This document shows, piece after piece, positions 25,808 through 34,455 of a stretch of DNA of 64,000 bases. Each line of letters starts with the position of its first letter. Positions within the stretch are counted from its first letter, which is position 1. Source of the DNA: Desulfovibrio sp. 86. GTDB lineage: Bacteria > Desulfobacterota > Desulfovibrionia > Desulfovibrionales > Desulfovibrionaceae. Where the stretch lies: NCBI RefSeq assembly GCF_902702915.1, contig NZ_LR738849.1, positions 1,054,001 through 1,118,000 of the forward strand, in the 5' to 3' direction. Below the pieces are notes generated by a model that was given only the letters and a program-made list of their open reading frames with translations, was not told the origin of the DNA and made no database searches. Both the position numbers and the translations under genes were made by a program.

Positions 25808-27955
25808 CTATTGCTTGAGACCAAGCAGGGTTTGCAGCATCTGGTCGGCGGTTGTGATAAGCTTGGCCGCCGCCGTATAGGAGTGCTGGTACTTGATGAG
25901 GTTGGACATTTCTTCGTCCAGATTCACCCCTGTTACGGAAGTTACGCGGTCCTGAAGATCCGTGGTCAGGGAGGTGTGGTACTCCGAATTGGTTTTGGAG
26001 AGCCGCCTGTCCGCGCCCACCGTGGTTACCAGCGTGGCGTAGTATTCGCCAAGGCTCTGGTTGGACACGGTTTTCCAGGTGGTCGAAATGGTCACGTCCT
26101 TGGTGGCGAGCGCCCCGATGGCCGTTGCCGTTGACCCGTCGCCCTTGTTGGCCTGATTCTGCCCGTTGACGGCCCCGGCCGCTATGAGGTTGACATTGGA
26201 GTGCAACTGGCTGTTGACGGCCATGTTGGACGCGTTGTCGCCCGTAAAAAAGGAGTTGATGCCAAGCGCGGCCATGAGCCCCGTGCTGTCCACGCCCATG
26301 GCGAATTTGACGTTGCTGGCAGGATTGGACTCGATAAGCAGCTTGCCGTCCTGAATGCTGGCCTTGAGCATGTTGACGCCCGGCGCACTGCTGTCGGGGA
26401 AGCTGCTGTTGATGACGTCGCACACGTCTTTAAGCGTATGCACGCTCGGATCGAAATTCACCGTGCCGGGAGGCGTGATGGAGCTGAAATCCAGCGAATT
26501 GGAGCCGGAAGCCGTTGGCCGGAAATCCCCGGTGGTCTGGTCGTAAAAATAGATATTGAGGTTGCCGCTCTGGAGCTTGTCGGCATACGGCAGGATGGAC
26601 TGGGCCGATCCAAGGGGCTGCAGGGCGCTCTGCACCTGCTGTGTGCCCTGGACATAGGTCAGCAGTTCCGTGCCGGTTCCCTGGCTGTGCAGGCGGTTGA
26701 CCTCCCAGATAAGAGAAGAGGATACGGCGTCCAGCTCATCAAGATAGCGGCCGCAGTTGTCGTCGCGCACGGTATAGTAGGCGGTCAGCTTGCCGCCGGT
26801 GACGCGGTTCTTGTTTTCCGAACCGTCAAAATAGGTCTGCGGCGTGACGTTCTGGGGGCCGCGTGTGGGCTCTATCCAGCACAGGCCGCTCTTGGGCATG
26901 ATGTCGAACTTGTCGCCAGCGGTGAAGTTGGTCTTCTCGGTGAAGGATATCTTGAGATTCTTGACCTGTACGGGATCTACCTTGCCATCGCCGTCAACGT
27001 CGGTGATATCATAGTGCAGTTCTTTGCCGCTCTCGTCGCGCAGCCAGGTTTTGCCGCCGTCCAACGAAACGCGAAAGCTCGGCGGCGGCGTGTCGCCGAC
27101 GTTGCCGCCATTGAGGATCTCAACGGTGTACTCGTGGCTGTCGGAACCCTGAAACTCCACCTTGCCCGTGTAGGCAGAGCCAACTGTAAGATGATTCTCG
27201 GCGTTCGGCCCCATGACCTTGAGTTCGTTGACGCTCTGCGCCTGCACCAGCGGTTGCCCGGTGGTGAGCTGCACGGTGAAGTTGCCCTTGCCGTTGTCGA
27301 TGGTTTCCACATCCACAAGCGTGCCCAGCTCGCGCACCATCTGGTCGCGCTGGTCAAGCAGGGCATTGGGATTGCTCACGCCGTCAACGGTATTGCTCGT
27401 GATCTGCCTGTTAAGGTCGGCAATGCCCTTGGCCAGGGTGTTGATACGATCCACCGACTGCTTGATGGACACGTCCATTTCGCTCTGAACGGCCTTGAGG
27501 CTTGCCGTGGTGCTGCTGAACATGTCGCTCAGGTTGTCGGCATAGGAAAGCAGGCTCTGACGATAGGCATTATTGTCCGGGAGTTTGGTAAGATCTTGCC
27601 ATCCCTTGAAAAAGGCATTCATGGACGAGCTTATGCCCGACCGGTTGGACTCGTTGAACAGGTTTTCAACCGAACTGAGCACGGTATCCTGCTCTGTCCA
27701 GCGGGAAGAATTGGTGGACTGCCTCACATAGGAGCGCTCAAGAAACGCGTCAAAAAAGCGCAGTATCTGCTGGGCGTTGACGCCCATGCCTTCGCCGCCG
27801 GGCTTGGCGGTAAGGGTGCCCGCGTCGCGCTGATCCACATAGCGACGGGAATAGCCCGGAGTGTCGGCATTGGCGATGTTGCTGCCAGTGACGGATATCC
27901 ATGCCTGGGACGCATTGAGCGCCGTCTGGCCCATGTTAAGCAGACCGCTGAGCAT
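25808..27955 (-). CDS. flgK: Flagellar hook-associated protein 1 FlgK with Asp-box insert
   Basis: FlgK links hook and filament with FlgL. The N terminus has the rod/hook motif ALNASQAWISVTGSNIANADTPGYSRR (12-38), and the C terminus the conserved helix VTGVNLDEEMSNLIKYQHSYTAAAKLITTADQML. It has 715 residues, longer than usual (about 550). The extra central region carries an Asp box SLDGGKTW (297-304) and a Ca-binding-type loop DVDGDGKVD (319-327). These two features resemble carbohydrate- or calcium-related beta-domains and echo the Asp boxes in FlgL. Gene order flgN-flgK-flgL is standard. Confidence 0.92.
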   Translation of the reverse strand: MLSGLLNMGQTALNASQAWISVTGSNIANADTPGYSRRYVDQRDAGTLTAKPGGEGMGVNAQQILRFFDAFLERSYVRQSTNSSRWTEQDTVLSSVENLFNESNRSGISSSMNAFFKGWQDLTKLPDNNAYRQSLLSYADNLSDMFSSTTASLKAVQSEMDVSIKQSVDRINTLAKGIADLNRQITSNTVDGVSNPNALLDQRDQMVRELGTLVDVETIDNGKGNFTVQLTTGQPLVQAQSVNELKVMGPNAENHLTVGSAYTGKVEFQGSDSHEYTVEILNGGNVGDTPPPSFRVSLDGGKTWLRDESGKELHYDITDVDGDGKVDPVQVKNLKISFTEKTNFTAGDKFDIMPKSGLCWIEPTRGPQNVTPQTYFDGSENKNRVTGGKLTAYYTVRDDNCGRYLDELDAVSSSLIWEVNRLHSQGTGTELLTYVQGTQQVQSALQPLGSAQSILPYADKLQSGNLNIYFYDQTTGDFRPTASGSNSLDFSSITPPGTVNFDPSVHTLKDVCDVINSSFPDSSAPGVNMLKASIQDGKLLIESNPASNVKFAMGVDSTGLMAALGINSFFTGDNASNMAVNSQLHSNVNLIAAGAVNGQNQANKGDGSTATAIGALATKDVTISTTWKTVSNQSLGEYYATLVTTVGADRRLSKTNSEYHTSLTTDLQDRVTSVTGVNLDEEMSNLIKYQHSYTAAAKLITTADQMLQTLLGLKQ

Positions 27956-27958
27956 GAC

Positions 27959-28426
27959 TTAGAGCCTCCCTGAAATAAGCGCGGCTTCGGGATGGCCGTG
28001 AGGGCGCATGCCGCCCCGGCGGCCGTAGGTTTCTGCCTTGGGCGGCATGACCTGGCTTGTCAGCGCAACAAGAGTGCGGCTGCTCTGGTCCAGCAGGGCC
28101 AGAGAAAGCTGGCTGTTGCGCGTGGCCTGACGCGCGGCTCCCTGCTCGGCCCTGTCTATGACGGTCAGCATATCCAGCAGCGCAGCGCCTTCGGCCTGCG
28201 GAAGCGTCGCGGCGTATTCCTTGACGCGCACGCCAGCCAGGGCCTTCATGACCGTGGCCTTTTCCGCCGCCAACTGGCGAATAAGCTCCTGAATGGAAAA
28301 TTCCAGCGCCACCACGGCGTCCGTATTATGGCCAAGAAGCGTCTGATACTCTTCTTCCATAAGTTCACACAGCAGGGCCAGGGCCTTGCTTTGCCGGATC
28401 AGGGATGTATGGACTGTCGTATGCAT
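27959..28426 (-). CDS. flgN: FlgN-family flagellar export chaperone
   Basis: FlgN keeps FlgK and FlgL soluble and delivers them to the export apparatus. The 155-residue, mainly helical protein has LALLCELMEEEYQTLLGHN near the N terminus and a leucine/alanine-rich coiled coil to about 120, followed by a polar, Gly/Arg/His-rich tail. Sequence conservation in this family is low, so the call leans on position immediately before flgK with three bases between them. It starts 120 bases after the flgJ-like stop. Confidence 0.75.
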   Translation of the reverse strand: MHTTVHTSLIRQSKALALLCELMEEEYQTLLGHNTDAVVALEFSIQELIRQLAAEKATVMKALAGVRVKEYAATLPQAEGAALLDMLTVIDRAEQGAARQATRNSQLSLALLDQSSRTLVALTSQVMPPKAETYGRRGGMRPHGHPEAALISGRL

Positions 28427-28546
28427 GGTAAACCTCGCTGGGCGGCCTGTGGCTTATGGCCCGCAGGCAGAATCTGCCGCCCCGTCCCGAATGAAGCAAT
28501 TTTCGTGCCCGGACGGAAAAGGCCTGTCCAGAGGGAAAGTCAACCG

Positions 28547-30382
28547 TCAGCGCCGCAGATCCATGGCCGTCAGGGGCGGAATGCCATAGCCTCCTGTGGG
28601 CTGGGGCAACTGCGGAGCCTGCAAGGCTTGCGGCGGCACCGGCGTTACGGATTCGCCTGCTGCGGACTGACCGACCAATACCGGCGCGGGCTGTCCGGCC
28701 TGGCTCTGCGTTGGGGCTTGCAGCGGCTGTATGGTGGCCGGGGCCTGTGGCTGCCCAGGCGCAGCCTGAAGCGGCTGCCCGGCCTGCTGCGCATGATAGG
28801 CGGCCAGTCCCGCTCCCGCGCGGCTGTTGGGGCCAACGGCGTCCACACTGCTGTTGCGCAGAATGTCGCTGGCTGAGGTCTTGCGCTGGCCGGGCGGCAC
28901 ATTGGTGGTGTACCGCACCTTTTGAAGCTGCGGCTGTTGTGCGCCCTCATGTCCGGCGGCAGCGGGCTGCCCCGGCAATGCCGCGCCCACGGCGGACTGA
29001 CCGGCCTGTTGCGGCCCGTGCTGCTGCCCCTGCTGCGACCCTGCCGCGTTTTCAACCGCGAGACTGTGCATAATGTCGCTGGCTGAAGTCTTGCGTTGGT
29101 CGGGCGGCACATTGGTGGTGTAGCGCACCTTCTGGATATGCGGTTCCTGCGCGGCTTCCTGCCCGGCGGCCATGACCGGCCCAGGCGTTATGACGCCGCC
29201 TGCGGGCTGGGAAGTCTGCTGCGGGCGCGGCACGGGAATGCCCGCCTGCATCACCCCCTGCATACCGGCCTGCCCGGAGGTTTGCGCGAAAGTCTGCCCA
29301 TGCTCCTGGCCGGGGGCCATTTCCACCAGAGGCCCGATGGGGCCTGGCTGGCCTGTCTGGGAAGTCTGGCCCGTCTGGGAGGTCTGCATGGCGGCCTGTA
29401 TGGCGGCGGGCGTGCCCATGCTCTGCGCCATGCGCATCTGCATATCCAGCGCCTGCGCGGCCTGCTGTGCCTGCGCCGCCTGCCGGGATTGGGTCATCGA
29501 GGCAGACTGCCCGTTTCCGGCGGCGTTACGGGCAGGTTCGCTAAGGTGCGTGCGCGGCAGCACCGCATGCGCTCCCAGCTTGCTGCCCGCCTCAAACTGA
29601 GCGGCGCGGGCCATGTTCAGACCCGTATTCATATTGGGAACGCGCTGCTCCTCCTGCTTCGCGGCGGCTTCCTTACGCGCCCGCAGGGCGGCCAGGGCCT
29701 GCTCCACTTCGGGCGGAGCAACCACAAGAGGCGGCTGGGACGCGGGCTGCCCCGCTGCCGCAAGCGCGGCCTGGGCAGAACCCGTACCAGCGGGCAGCAC
29801 CTGAATCTGCATGGATTCGCCCATATCCTGCACAGGAGCAATGCCGTCATACACGGAGGGGATGGGCGATCTGCCGCGCATGGCGGTGTGGCCCGCCTGG
29901 CCCTGATTCCCGTCCTGCCCTGTCGCCTGATCGGACGCATCTGCACCCTGCGGCAGTACCGAAGCGACCTGCGGCACAAAAGCCGACGCGCTGCTTGTTT
30001 TGGCCGAGGCCGTGCCACGGCTGGCCGAAACGAGATTGCGCGAAAGCTGGGCATACATCATGTCCGCCAGGCCAATACCTCCGGCCGCTGTCATGGATTT
30101 GGCCAGTTCCTGATCATACATGCTCTGCCAGTACTGTTCTTCACGCCCCTGAAGCATATTGGTCTTGGGCAGGGTATTGCGCATCTCCTGCCACATTTTC
30201 TGGATAAATATGGATTCAAAGCCTTCGCAGGCGTCGCGCAGCTTTTTTTCCTTGTCCGCTTCCGTCATTTTTTTGCCATTGAGGTTGCCCACGCCAGCCA
30301 GGCGGGACTGGACTTCGCGGCGGGACACTTCAGCCCCGCTGGCCTCATGCGGCACAAGCCCTGTGGTAAGAGGCGAGGTCAT
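28547..30382 (-). CDS. flgJ: FlgJ-like rod-binding protein with a long Gln/Ala/Pro-rich repetitive tail
   Basis: The first 130 residues are the FlgJ rod-binding (cap) domain: KKLRDACEGFESIFIQKMWQ, then MLQGREEQYWQSMYDQELA and GIGLADMMYAQLSR. The peptidoglycan hydrolase domain of enterobacterial FlgJ is absent. Instead about 480 residues of Gln/Ala/Gly/Pro-rich low complexity follow. Within it two near-identical copies of QKVRYTTNVPPxQRKTSASD occur near 418 and 487, and short runs of QTGQTSQTGQ. Total 611 residues. The ATG at 30382 directly abuts the flgI stop, and its ribosome site GGAGG lies in the flgI end. The tail's function is unknown; it may span the periplasm. Confidence 0.82.
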   Translation of the reverse strand: MTSPLTTGLVPHEASGAEVSRREVQSRLAGVGNLNGKKMTEADKEKKLRDACEGFESIFIQKMWQEMRNTLPKTNMLQGREEQYWQSMYDQELAKSMTAAGGIGLADMMYAQLSRNLVSASRGTASAKTSSASAFVPQVASVLPQGADASDQATGQDGNQGQAGHTAMRGRSPIPSVYDGIAPVQDMGESMQIQVLPAGTGSAQAALAAAGQPASQPPLVVAPPEVEQALAALRARKEAAAKQEEQRVPNMNTGLNMARAAQFEAGSKLGAHAVLPRTHLSEPARNAAGNGQSASMTQSRQAAQAQQAAQALDMQMRMAQSMGTPAAIQAAMQTSQTGQTSQTGQPGPIGPLVEMAPGQEHGQTFAQTSGQAGMQGVMQAGIPVPRPQQTSQPAGGVITPGPVMAAGQEAAQEPHIQKVRYTTNVPPDQRKTSASDIMHSLAVENAAGSQQGQQHGPQQAGQSAVGAALPGQPAAAGHEGAQQPQLQKVRYTTNVPPGQRKTSASDILRNSSVDAVGPNSRAGAGLAAYHAQQAGQPLQAAPGQPQAPATIQPLQAPTQSQAGQPAPVLVGQSAAGESVTPVPPQALQAPQLPQPTGGYGIPPLTAMDLRR

Positions 30383-31495
30383 TTATATTACCTCCAGCTC
30401 CGCCAGCAGCGCACCGGAAACCTGCATGGTGCGCAGGATGGAAATAAGGTCGCGGGGTGTGGCCCCGATGGAGTTCAGTCCGTCCACCAGTTCCTGAAGG
30501 GTCGCGCCCTCCACAATAACCAGATGACGGTTTTCTTCGCGCACATTGGTTTCCGTCGTGGGGGTCACCACTGTCTGTCCCTGCGAGAAAGGCCCGGGCT
30601 GCGACACCTGCTGCCCTTCCTGCACGGTTATCTGCAAATTGCCGTGAGCCACGGCGGTGCGCATGATGCGCACGTCGCGTCCGAGCACCACGGTGCCCGT
30701 CTTTTCGTCCACCACCACCTTGGCGGAGGTGTCCGGGCTGACGTCGAGATTTTCGATGGAAGCCATGAGAGGGACCATGTTGTTCCGGTACTGGGCGGGG
30801 ATATCCATAGTAATGGACATGTCATCGACAGCGCGGGCAAAGGGGCCGCCCATGGCGCCGTTGACGCGCTCGGCCACCTGCTGCGCGGTGCTGAAGTCAG
30901 CGGTGCGCAGGTGCAGGGTGAGCTTGTCCTGCTGGTTGAACTCAAAGGGGATGCCGCGTTCAACAATGCCGCCGCCAGGAATGATGCCCACGGTGCTGAT
31001 GTTTTTGCTGACGCTGGCCGCCTTGCCCTGACTGGAAAAACCGCCCACGGTCAGCGAGCCCTGTGCCAGGGTATATATTTTGCCGTCCACGCCCTTGAGG
31101 GCCGTTTGCAGCAGCACGCCGCCCAGAAGGGATGTGGCGTCGCCCACGGAAGACACGGTAACGTCAAGGCGCGTGCCAGGCTTGGCCGACACCGGCATGC
31201 GGGCCGTAACCATGACCGAGGCCACGTTCTTGGTCTTGAGCGCAGAAGAATCCACGCCAATGCCCATGCGATCCATCATGTTTTTCATGGAACTCATGGT
31301 GAAGACCGAGTCTTTCTTGTCGCCCGTGCCCCCCAGACCCACCACCAGGCCATAGCCTATGAGCTGGTTGTCACGGACGCCGGAAAAGTTGGCAATATCC
31401 TTGATGCGCACGGCCTGCGCCGGAAGAACCATGCTGATCAGCAAGGCTGCTGTGAATATCCACAGGACGGGATTGCGCAAGATTGTCAATTTCAT
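30383..31495 (-). CDS. flgI: Flagellar P-ring protein FlgI
   Basis: FlgI forms the periplasmic P ring around the rod. The 370-residue protein has a signal peptide ([18 protein letters not shown]), then the conserved start [31 protein letters not shown] and the C-terminal [23 protein letters not shown]. The ATG at 31495 is supported by AAGGAG seven bases upstream. The same frame stays open to 32179 only because the family C tandem repeat (132 bp, a multiple of three) contains no stop in it; that extension is not protein. flgH, flgA, flgF and flgG, usual upstream neighbours, are not here. Confidence 0.95.
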   Translation of the reverse strand: MKLTILRNPVLWIFTAALLISMVLPAQAVRIKDIANFSGVRDNQLIGYGLVVGLGGTGDKKDSVFTMSSMKNMMDRMGIGVDSSALKTKNVASVMVTARMPVSAKPGTRLDVTVSSVGDATSLLGGVLLQTALKGVDGKIYTLAQGSLTVGGFSSQGKAASVSKNISTVGIIPGGGIVERGIPFEFNQQDKLTLHLRTADFSTAQQVAERVNGAMGGPFARAVDDMSITMDIPAQYRNNMVPLMASIENLDVSPDTSAKVVVDEKTGTVVLGRDVRIMRTAVAHGNLQITVQEGQQVSQPGPFSQGQTVVTPTTETNVREENRHLVIVEGATLQELVDGLNSIGATPRDLISILRTMQVSGALLAELEVI

Positions 31496-31561
31496 GGCGC
31501 TGACTCCTTGCCGGAATACCGGCACAGCTTGCTTTGCAGAATCCGTGCCGGAGGGGACGCC

Positions 31562-31970
31562 TGCACAGCGGGCGACGCGGCGAGGGTATGCGCGACAAGC
31601 GCTCTGAAGAAAGCAAAGCAGGGCTTGTCCTCTGAGAGGTGGGCGTTGTGCCCTGCGGGCACGGGGGCTTTTCTTTTTCTGTCGTTTGGGCCGCCTGCGG
31701 CGGGCGACGCGGCGAGGGTATGCGCGACGGGCGCTCTGAAGAAAGCAAAGCAGGGCTTGTCCTCTGAGAGGTGAGCATTGTGCCCTGCGGGCACGGGGGC
31801 TTTTCTTTTTGTGTTGTTTAGGCCGCCTCCGGCGGGCGACGCGGCGAGGGTAAGTGCGACGAGCGCTTTGAAGAAAGCAAAGCAGGGCTTGTCCTCTGAG
31901 AGGTGGGCGTTGTGCCCTGCGGGCACGGGGCTTTTCTTTTTCTGTCGTTTGGGCCGCCTCCGGCGGGGGC
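31562..31970 (+). repeat. 132-bp tandem repeat array (family C)
   Basis: Units beginning GCAAAGCAGGGCTTGTCC start at 31613, 31745 and 31877, exactly 132 bp apart, preceded by a partial unit from 31562. Each has a hairpin GTGCCCTGCGGGCAC, a run GGGGCTTTTCTTTTT and a second GC hairpin (GGCCGCCTCCGGCGG). It lies 70 bases upstream of flgI. Confidence 0.9.
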
Positions 31971-32140
31971 AAAAGGGGCCTGTGAAGGGGGCTGCGCCCC
32001 CTGGCGAGGCCCCCTCTGCACTCCCCCCGTTTACCCCCCAGGGCTTTCCAACTACCAGAGATTGGCGAGGGCTGCGCGGCTTTCGCTCCGGGAGCTTCCT
32101 CGCTACGCTCGGCGATCTCCCTGCGCGCCACGCAATGCCA
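31861..32140 (+). repeat. Family C element, full copy C1
   Basis: About 280 bp from GCGCTTTGAAGAAAGC to GCGCCACGCAATGCC. Its first part is the last unit of the tandem array. The second part has GGGGGCTGCGCCCCC and the segment GAGCTTCCTCGCTACGCTCG. Copies C2 and C3 are in the opposite orientation. Confidence 0.85.
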
Positions 32141-32187
32141 GAGTAGGGTTTCGCCCTGTATGAGAGATCGGGGCGACATCGGCTTGA

Positions 32188-32478
32188 CTATATGATATCC
32201 TAAAAAAGGTGTCTCGTTGTGCCAGCGAGCACCTTCGCATTGAAGGGAGATTGAGGCATCTCATTGATGACGCGCCATTTGGGGTTCTTTATAATGGCAT
32301 CTCGGAACTACTCGGCCTTGTCTGAGTATAAAAATTCCTGAAAAACGAGCTTGTACATTCTTCTAAAATACTTCCAAAATCGTTAGACCAGCTCCAAAAC
32401 GAAATCACCCGTTTTTCTGTAAAAGCAGCAGCCCAAGGTGCATCGACGTCTATTCTCACAGCAAAGGCAGTTGATGGC
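32188..32478 (+). pseudogene. Decayed gene remnant between family C copies
   Basis: One plus-strand frame reads protein-like sequence ([20 protein letters not shown]) to a TGA at 32323, with a TAA at 32329, and then continues in the same frame (LKNELVHSSKILPKSLDQLQ, then ITRFSVKAAAQGASTSILTA) into repeat C2. Two in-frame stops and truncation by the repeat indicate a dead gene. The end resembles a helical C terminus such as a chemoreceptor tail, but the family is not established. Confidence 0.4.
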
Positions 32479-32758
32479 ATTGCGCGGCGCGCAGGGAGAT
32501 CACCGAGCGAAGCGAGGAAGCTCCCGCAGCAGAAGCCGCGCAGCCCTCGGACAATGATGGAATATGGAAAACCCCAGCGGGGTGCTTCGGGGGGGATGCA
32601 AGGGGGGCCGAGAAGGGGGCGCAGCCCCATAACCGGCCCCGCCTTGCCGCACGCCGCGAAGGCGGCCAGAACTAAATAGACGAAAAGCCCCCGTGCCCGC
32701 AGGGCACAGAAACTGTTTTTCAAAGGACAAGCCCTGTTTTATTTTTTTAAAAGCGTCC
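32476..32758 (-). repeat. Family C element, copy C2 (inverted)
   Basis: From GGCATTGCGCGGCGCGC through CGAGCGAAGCGAGGAAGCTC, CCCAGCGGGGTGCTTCGGG and CCCCGTGCCCGCAGGGCAC to AAAGGACAAGCCCTG. It is the reverse complement of C1, with differences in the central linkers. Confidence 0.85.
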
Positions 32759-32956
32759 ACAGCCCAAGCCCTCAACACCAGCAGAGCGTCCCCACGCATC
32801 TCAAAGGGCAATCCCGGTTTTTATTCTTCCAGAAATACATGCCGTGCAGACTCCCCCGCCACAACGAACCTGCCCAAACAATCAGACGCCATTCCTCAGA
32901 CATCCCACAGCCACCCCGACGCCCCCGACCTCTCATTCAACGCGAAGTAGCCCGCT

Positions 32957-33236
32957 GGCATTGCGCGGCGCGCAGGGAGATCGCCGAGCGAAGCGAGGAA
33001 GCTCCCGGAGCAGAAGCCGCGCAGCCCTCGGACAATGGTGGAATATGGAAAACCCCAGCGGGGTGCTTCGGGGGGGATGCAAGGGGGGCCGAGAAGGGGG
33101 CGCAGCCCCATAACCGGCCCCGCCTTGCCCCCGCCGGAGGCGGCCCAAACAACAAATAAAAAAGGCCCCCGTGCCCGCAGGGCACAGTAACCCAATCTCA
33201 AAGGACAAGCCCTGCTTTAATTTCTTCAGAGCGCCC
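32957..33236 (-). repeat. Family C element, copy C3 (inverted)
   Basis: Nearly identical to C2, in the same orientation and about 480 bp away. The first 160 bp differ at only a few positions. The 200 bp between C2 and C3 contain no recognisable gene. Confidence 0.85.
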
Positions 33237-33303
33237 GCCGCGCATACTTCTGGCACGCCGCCCAACGCGCATGTCACGCCTCACGACACTGGCAATCCAA
33301 ATA

Positions 33304-33347
33304 AAAAAGACCAGAGCGATCCCAAAATGAAATCGCTCTGGTCTTTG
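33304..33347 (-). terminator. Terminator after flgM
   Basis: On the minus strand AAAGACCAGAGCGATT pairs with ATCGCTCTGGTCTTT around TCATTTTGGG and is followed by TTTA. It begins about 105 bases after the flgM stop and separates flgM from the repeats and flgI. Confidence 0.85.
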
Positions 33348-33452
33348 CATCAAAAGACGCTCACCACAACCCAATCGCACGGCGTATCCGCATTATACCG
33401 CTGCGGCGGGCACCTTCAAACAGCAAAAAAATATCTTCAGGGGCACCCTGCC

Positions 33453-33776
33453 CTATATCTTGAACAGGCCCGGCTCTTCGCGCACAAGACTGGCGGCAAT
33501 AAGCTTGCTGTCCGGCTTATAGGTGCCGTTGGCAACCTGGATGCGCAGGGCCTCCACCTTTTCCGAACGCACGTCCGGCGCGCTCTGGGCCGCGCGACGC
33601 GCCTCTGTCAGCAGCAGGGCGTCCTGCGAAACGGTCACGGTGTCCCCCTGGGACGCTTCCGTACCGGTTCCTTCCGCCCGCGCCTTCAGACGCGTCTCGT
33701 TTCTGGCCTCGGTGCTTTTGTCCAATCCGGCGGCATAGGGATCAAAAAGGCTGTTCGTCGTGGTCTTGATTTCCAT
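33453..33776 (-). CDS. flgM: Anti-sigma-28 factor FlgM
   Basis: FlgM holds sigma-28 (FliA) inactive until it is exported through the completed hook. The 107-residue protein is polar and largely disordered at the N terminus. It has the C-terminal sigma-binding region DVRSEKVEALRIQVANGTYK followed by PDSKLIAASLV, matching the family. It lies three bases after the FlgM-associated gene and is followed by a terminator. Confidence 0.9.
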   Translation of the reverse strand: MEIKTTTNSLFDPYAAGLDKSTEARNETRLKARAEGTGTEASQGDTVTVSQDALLLTEARRAAQSAPDVRSEKVEALRIQVANGTYKPDSKLIAASLVREEPGLFKI

Positions 33777-33779
33777 TTC

Positions 33780-34268
33780 CTACTCCGTTGAGGGCGCTTT
33801 CGCACCGCTCTGCGCCTCTGGCTTCACAAAACTTTCTGTTCTTGACGGTTCTTCCAGCATGCTTTTATCAACGGTGGCACGGGTAATGCGCCACAAGGCA
33901 TGCCGTGTTTTCCGCTGCACATCCTCTGGCAGCGGCTCCATGCCTTCGGGGCCTTCACCAACGATGTGCAACCTCTGACCTGGGGGATAGGTAAAACGTA
34001 CCTTCTGCCCCACTTCCTTGCCCAACTCCTGGCGGATATCCTCCACCACGGGATTGTCGCTGCCTGTAAAAAGCAGCGTTTCGTACAGTTCGCGCGCCAC
34101 TTTTTCAACGCAGGCGTGCCTGTGAGCGGCCGGATCAGGATCATCCGGCGCATCGCCATGAGCAAGCCTCATGCGAACCCGAAAACGCGCGAGACGCCGG
34201 GCAGCCAGCAATTGCTGTTCGTACCCTTGTAGCATCATGCGCAGCTTAGCGGAATTGGCATCGGCCAT
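33780..34268 (-). CDS. FlgM-associated conserved protein (DVU0524-like)
   Basis: A 162-residue cytoplasmic protein with an N-terminal coiled coil (AKLRMMLQGYEQQLLAARRL) and a second half ending GQKVRFTYPPGQRLHIVGEG and EDVQRKTRHALWRITRATVD. It sits directly upstream of flgM, three bases apart, as does the DVU0524-type gene that accompanies flgM in D. vulgaris (from memory). The ATG at 34268 was chosen because GGAG lies seven bases upstream; the longer frame has no support. It may assist FlgM handling. Function unproven. Confidence 0.75.
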   Translation of the reverse strand: MADANSAKLRMMLQGYEQQLLAARRLARFRVRMRLAHGDAPDDPDPAAHRHACVEKVARELYETLLFTGSDNPVVEDIRQELGKEVGQKVRFTYPPGQRLHIVGEGPEGMEPLPEDVQRKTRHALWRITRATVDKSMLEEPSRTESFVKPEAQSGAKAPSTE

Positions 34269-34455
34269 GAATGTCTCCGTCCTTACTGCCTGTTCGGCGG
34301 CCTGACAAAAAACTTTAGACTTTTCCTCCCCGTGCGCGACGTTTTTTCGTGCCCCGGAGCAGATTATGAGGATTTGCAGTGGCAACGGCGGCCCACTCCC
34401 GCTTCTGATCGGACGTTTCTTGACGCTGCCGCCGGGCAATTTCAGCCCCCCTCCG

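Noticed and set aside
29096..31774. Plus-strand open frame of 892 codons across flgJ and flgI
   Set aside because: It is antisense to well-supported flgJ and flgI coding sequence. Its protein is Arg/His/Gly-rich with no motif, as expected from a GC-rich shadow frame.
31562..31970. CRISPR array
   Set aside because: The repeated unit is 132 bp with no separate spacers; units are contiguous and nearly identical throughout, and no cas gene is present.
31496..32179. N-terminal extension of flgI in the same frame
   Set aside because: The extension is translation of the 132-bp tandem repeat and a family C element ([17 protein letters not shown] text). The FlgI signal peptide and ribosome site fix the start at 31495.
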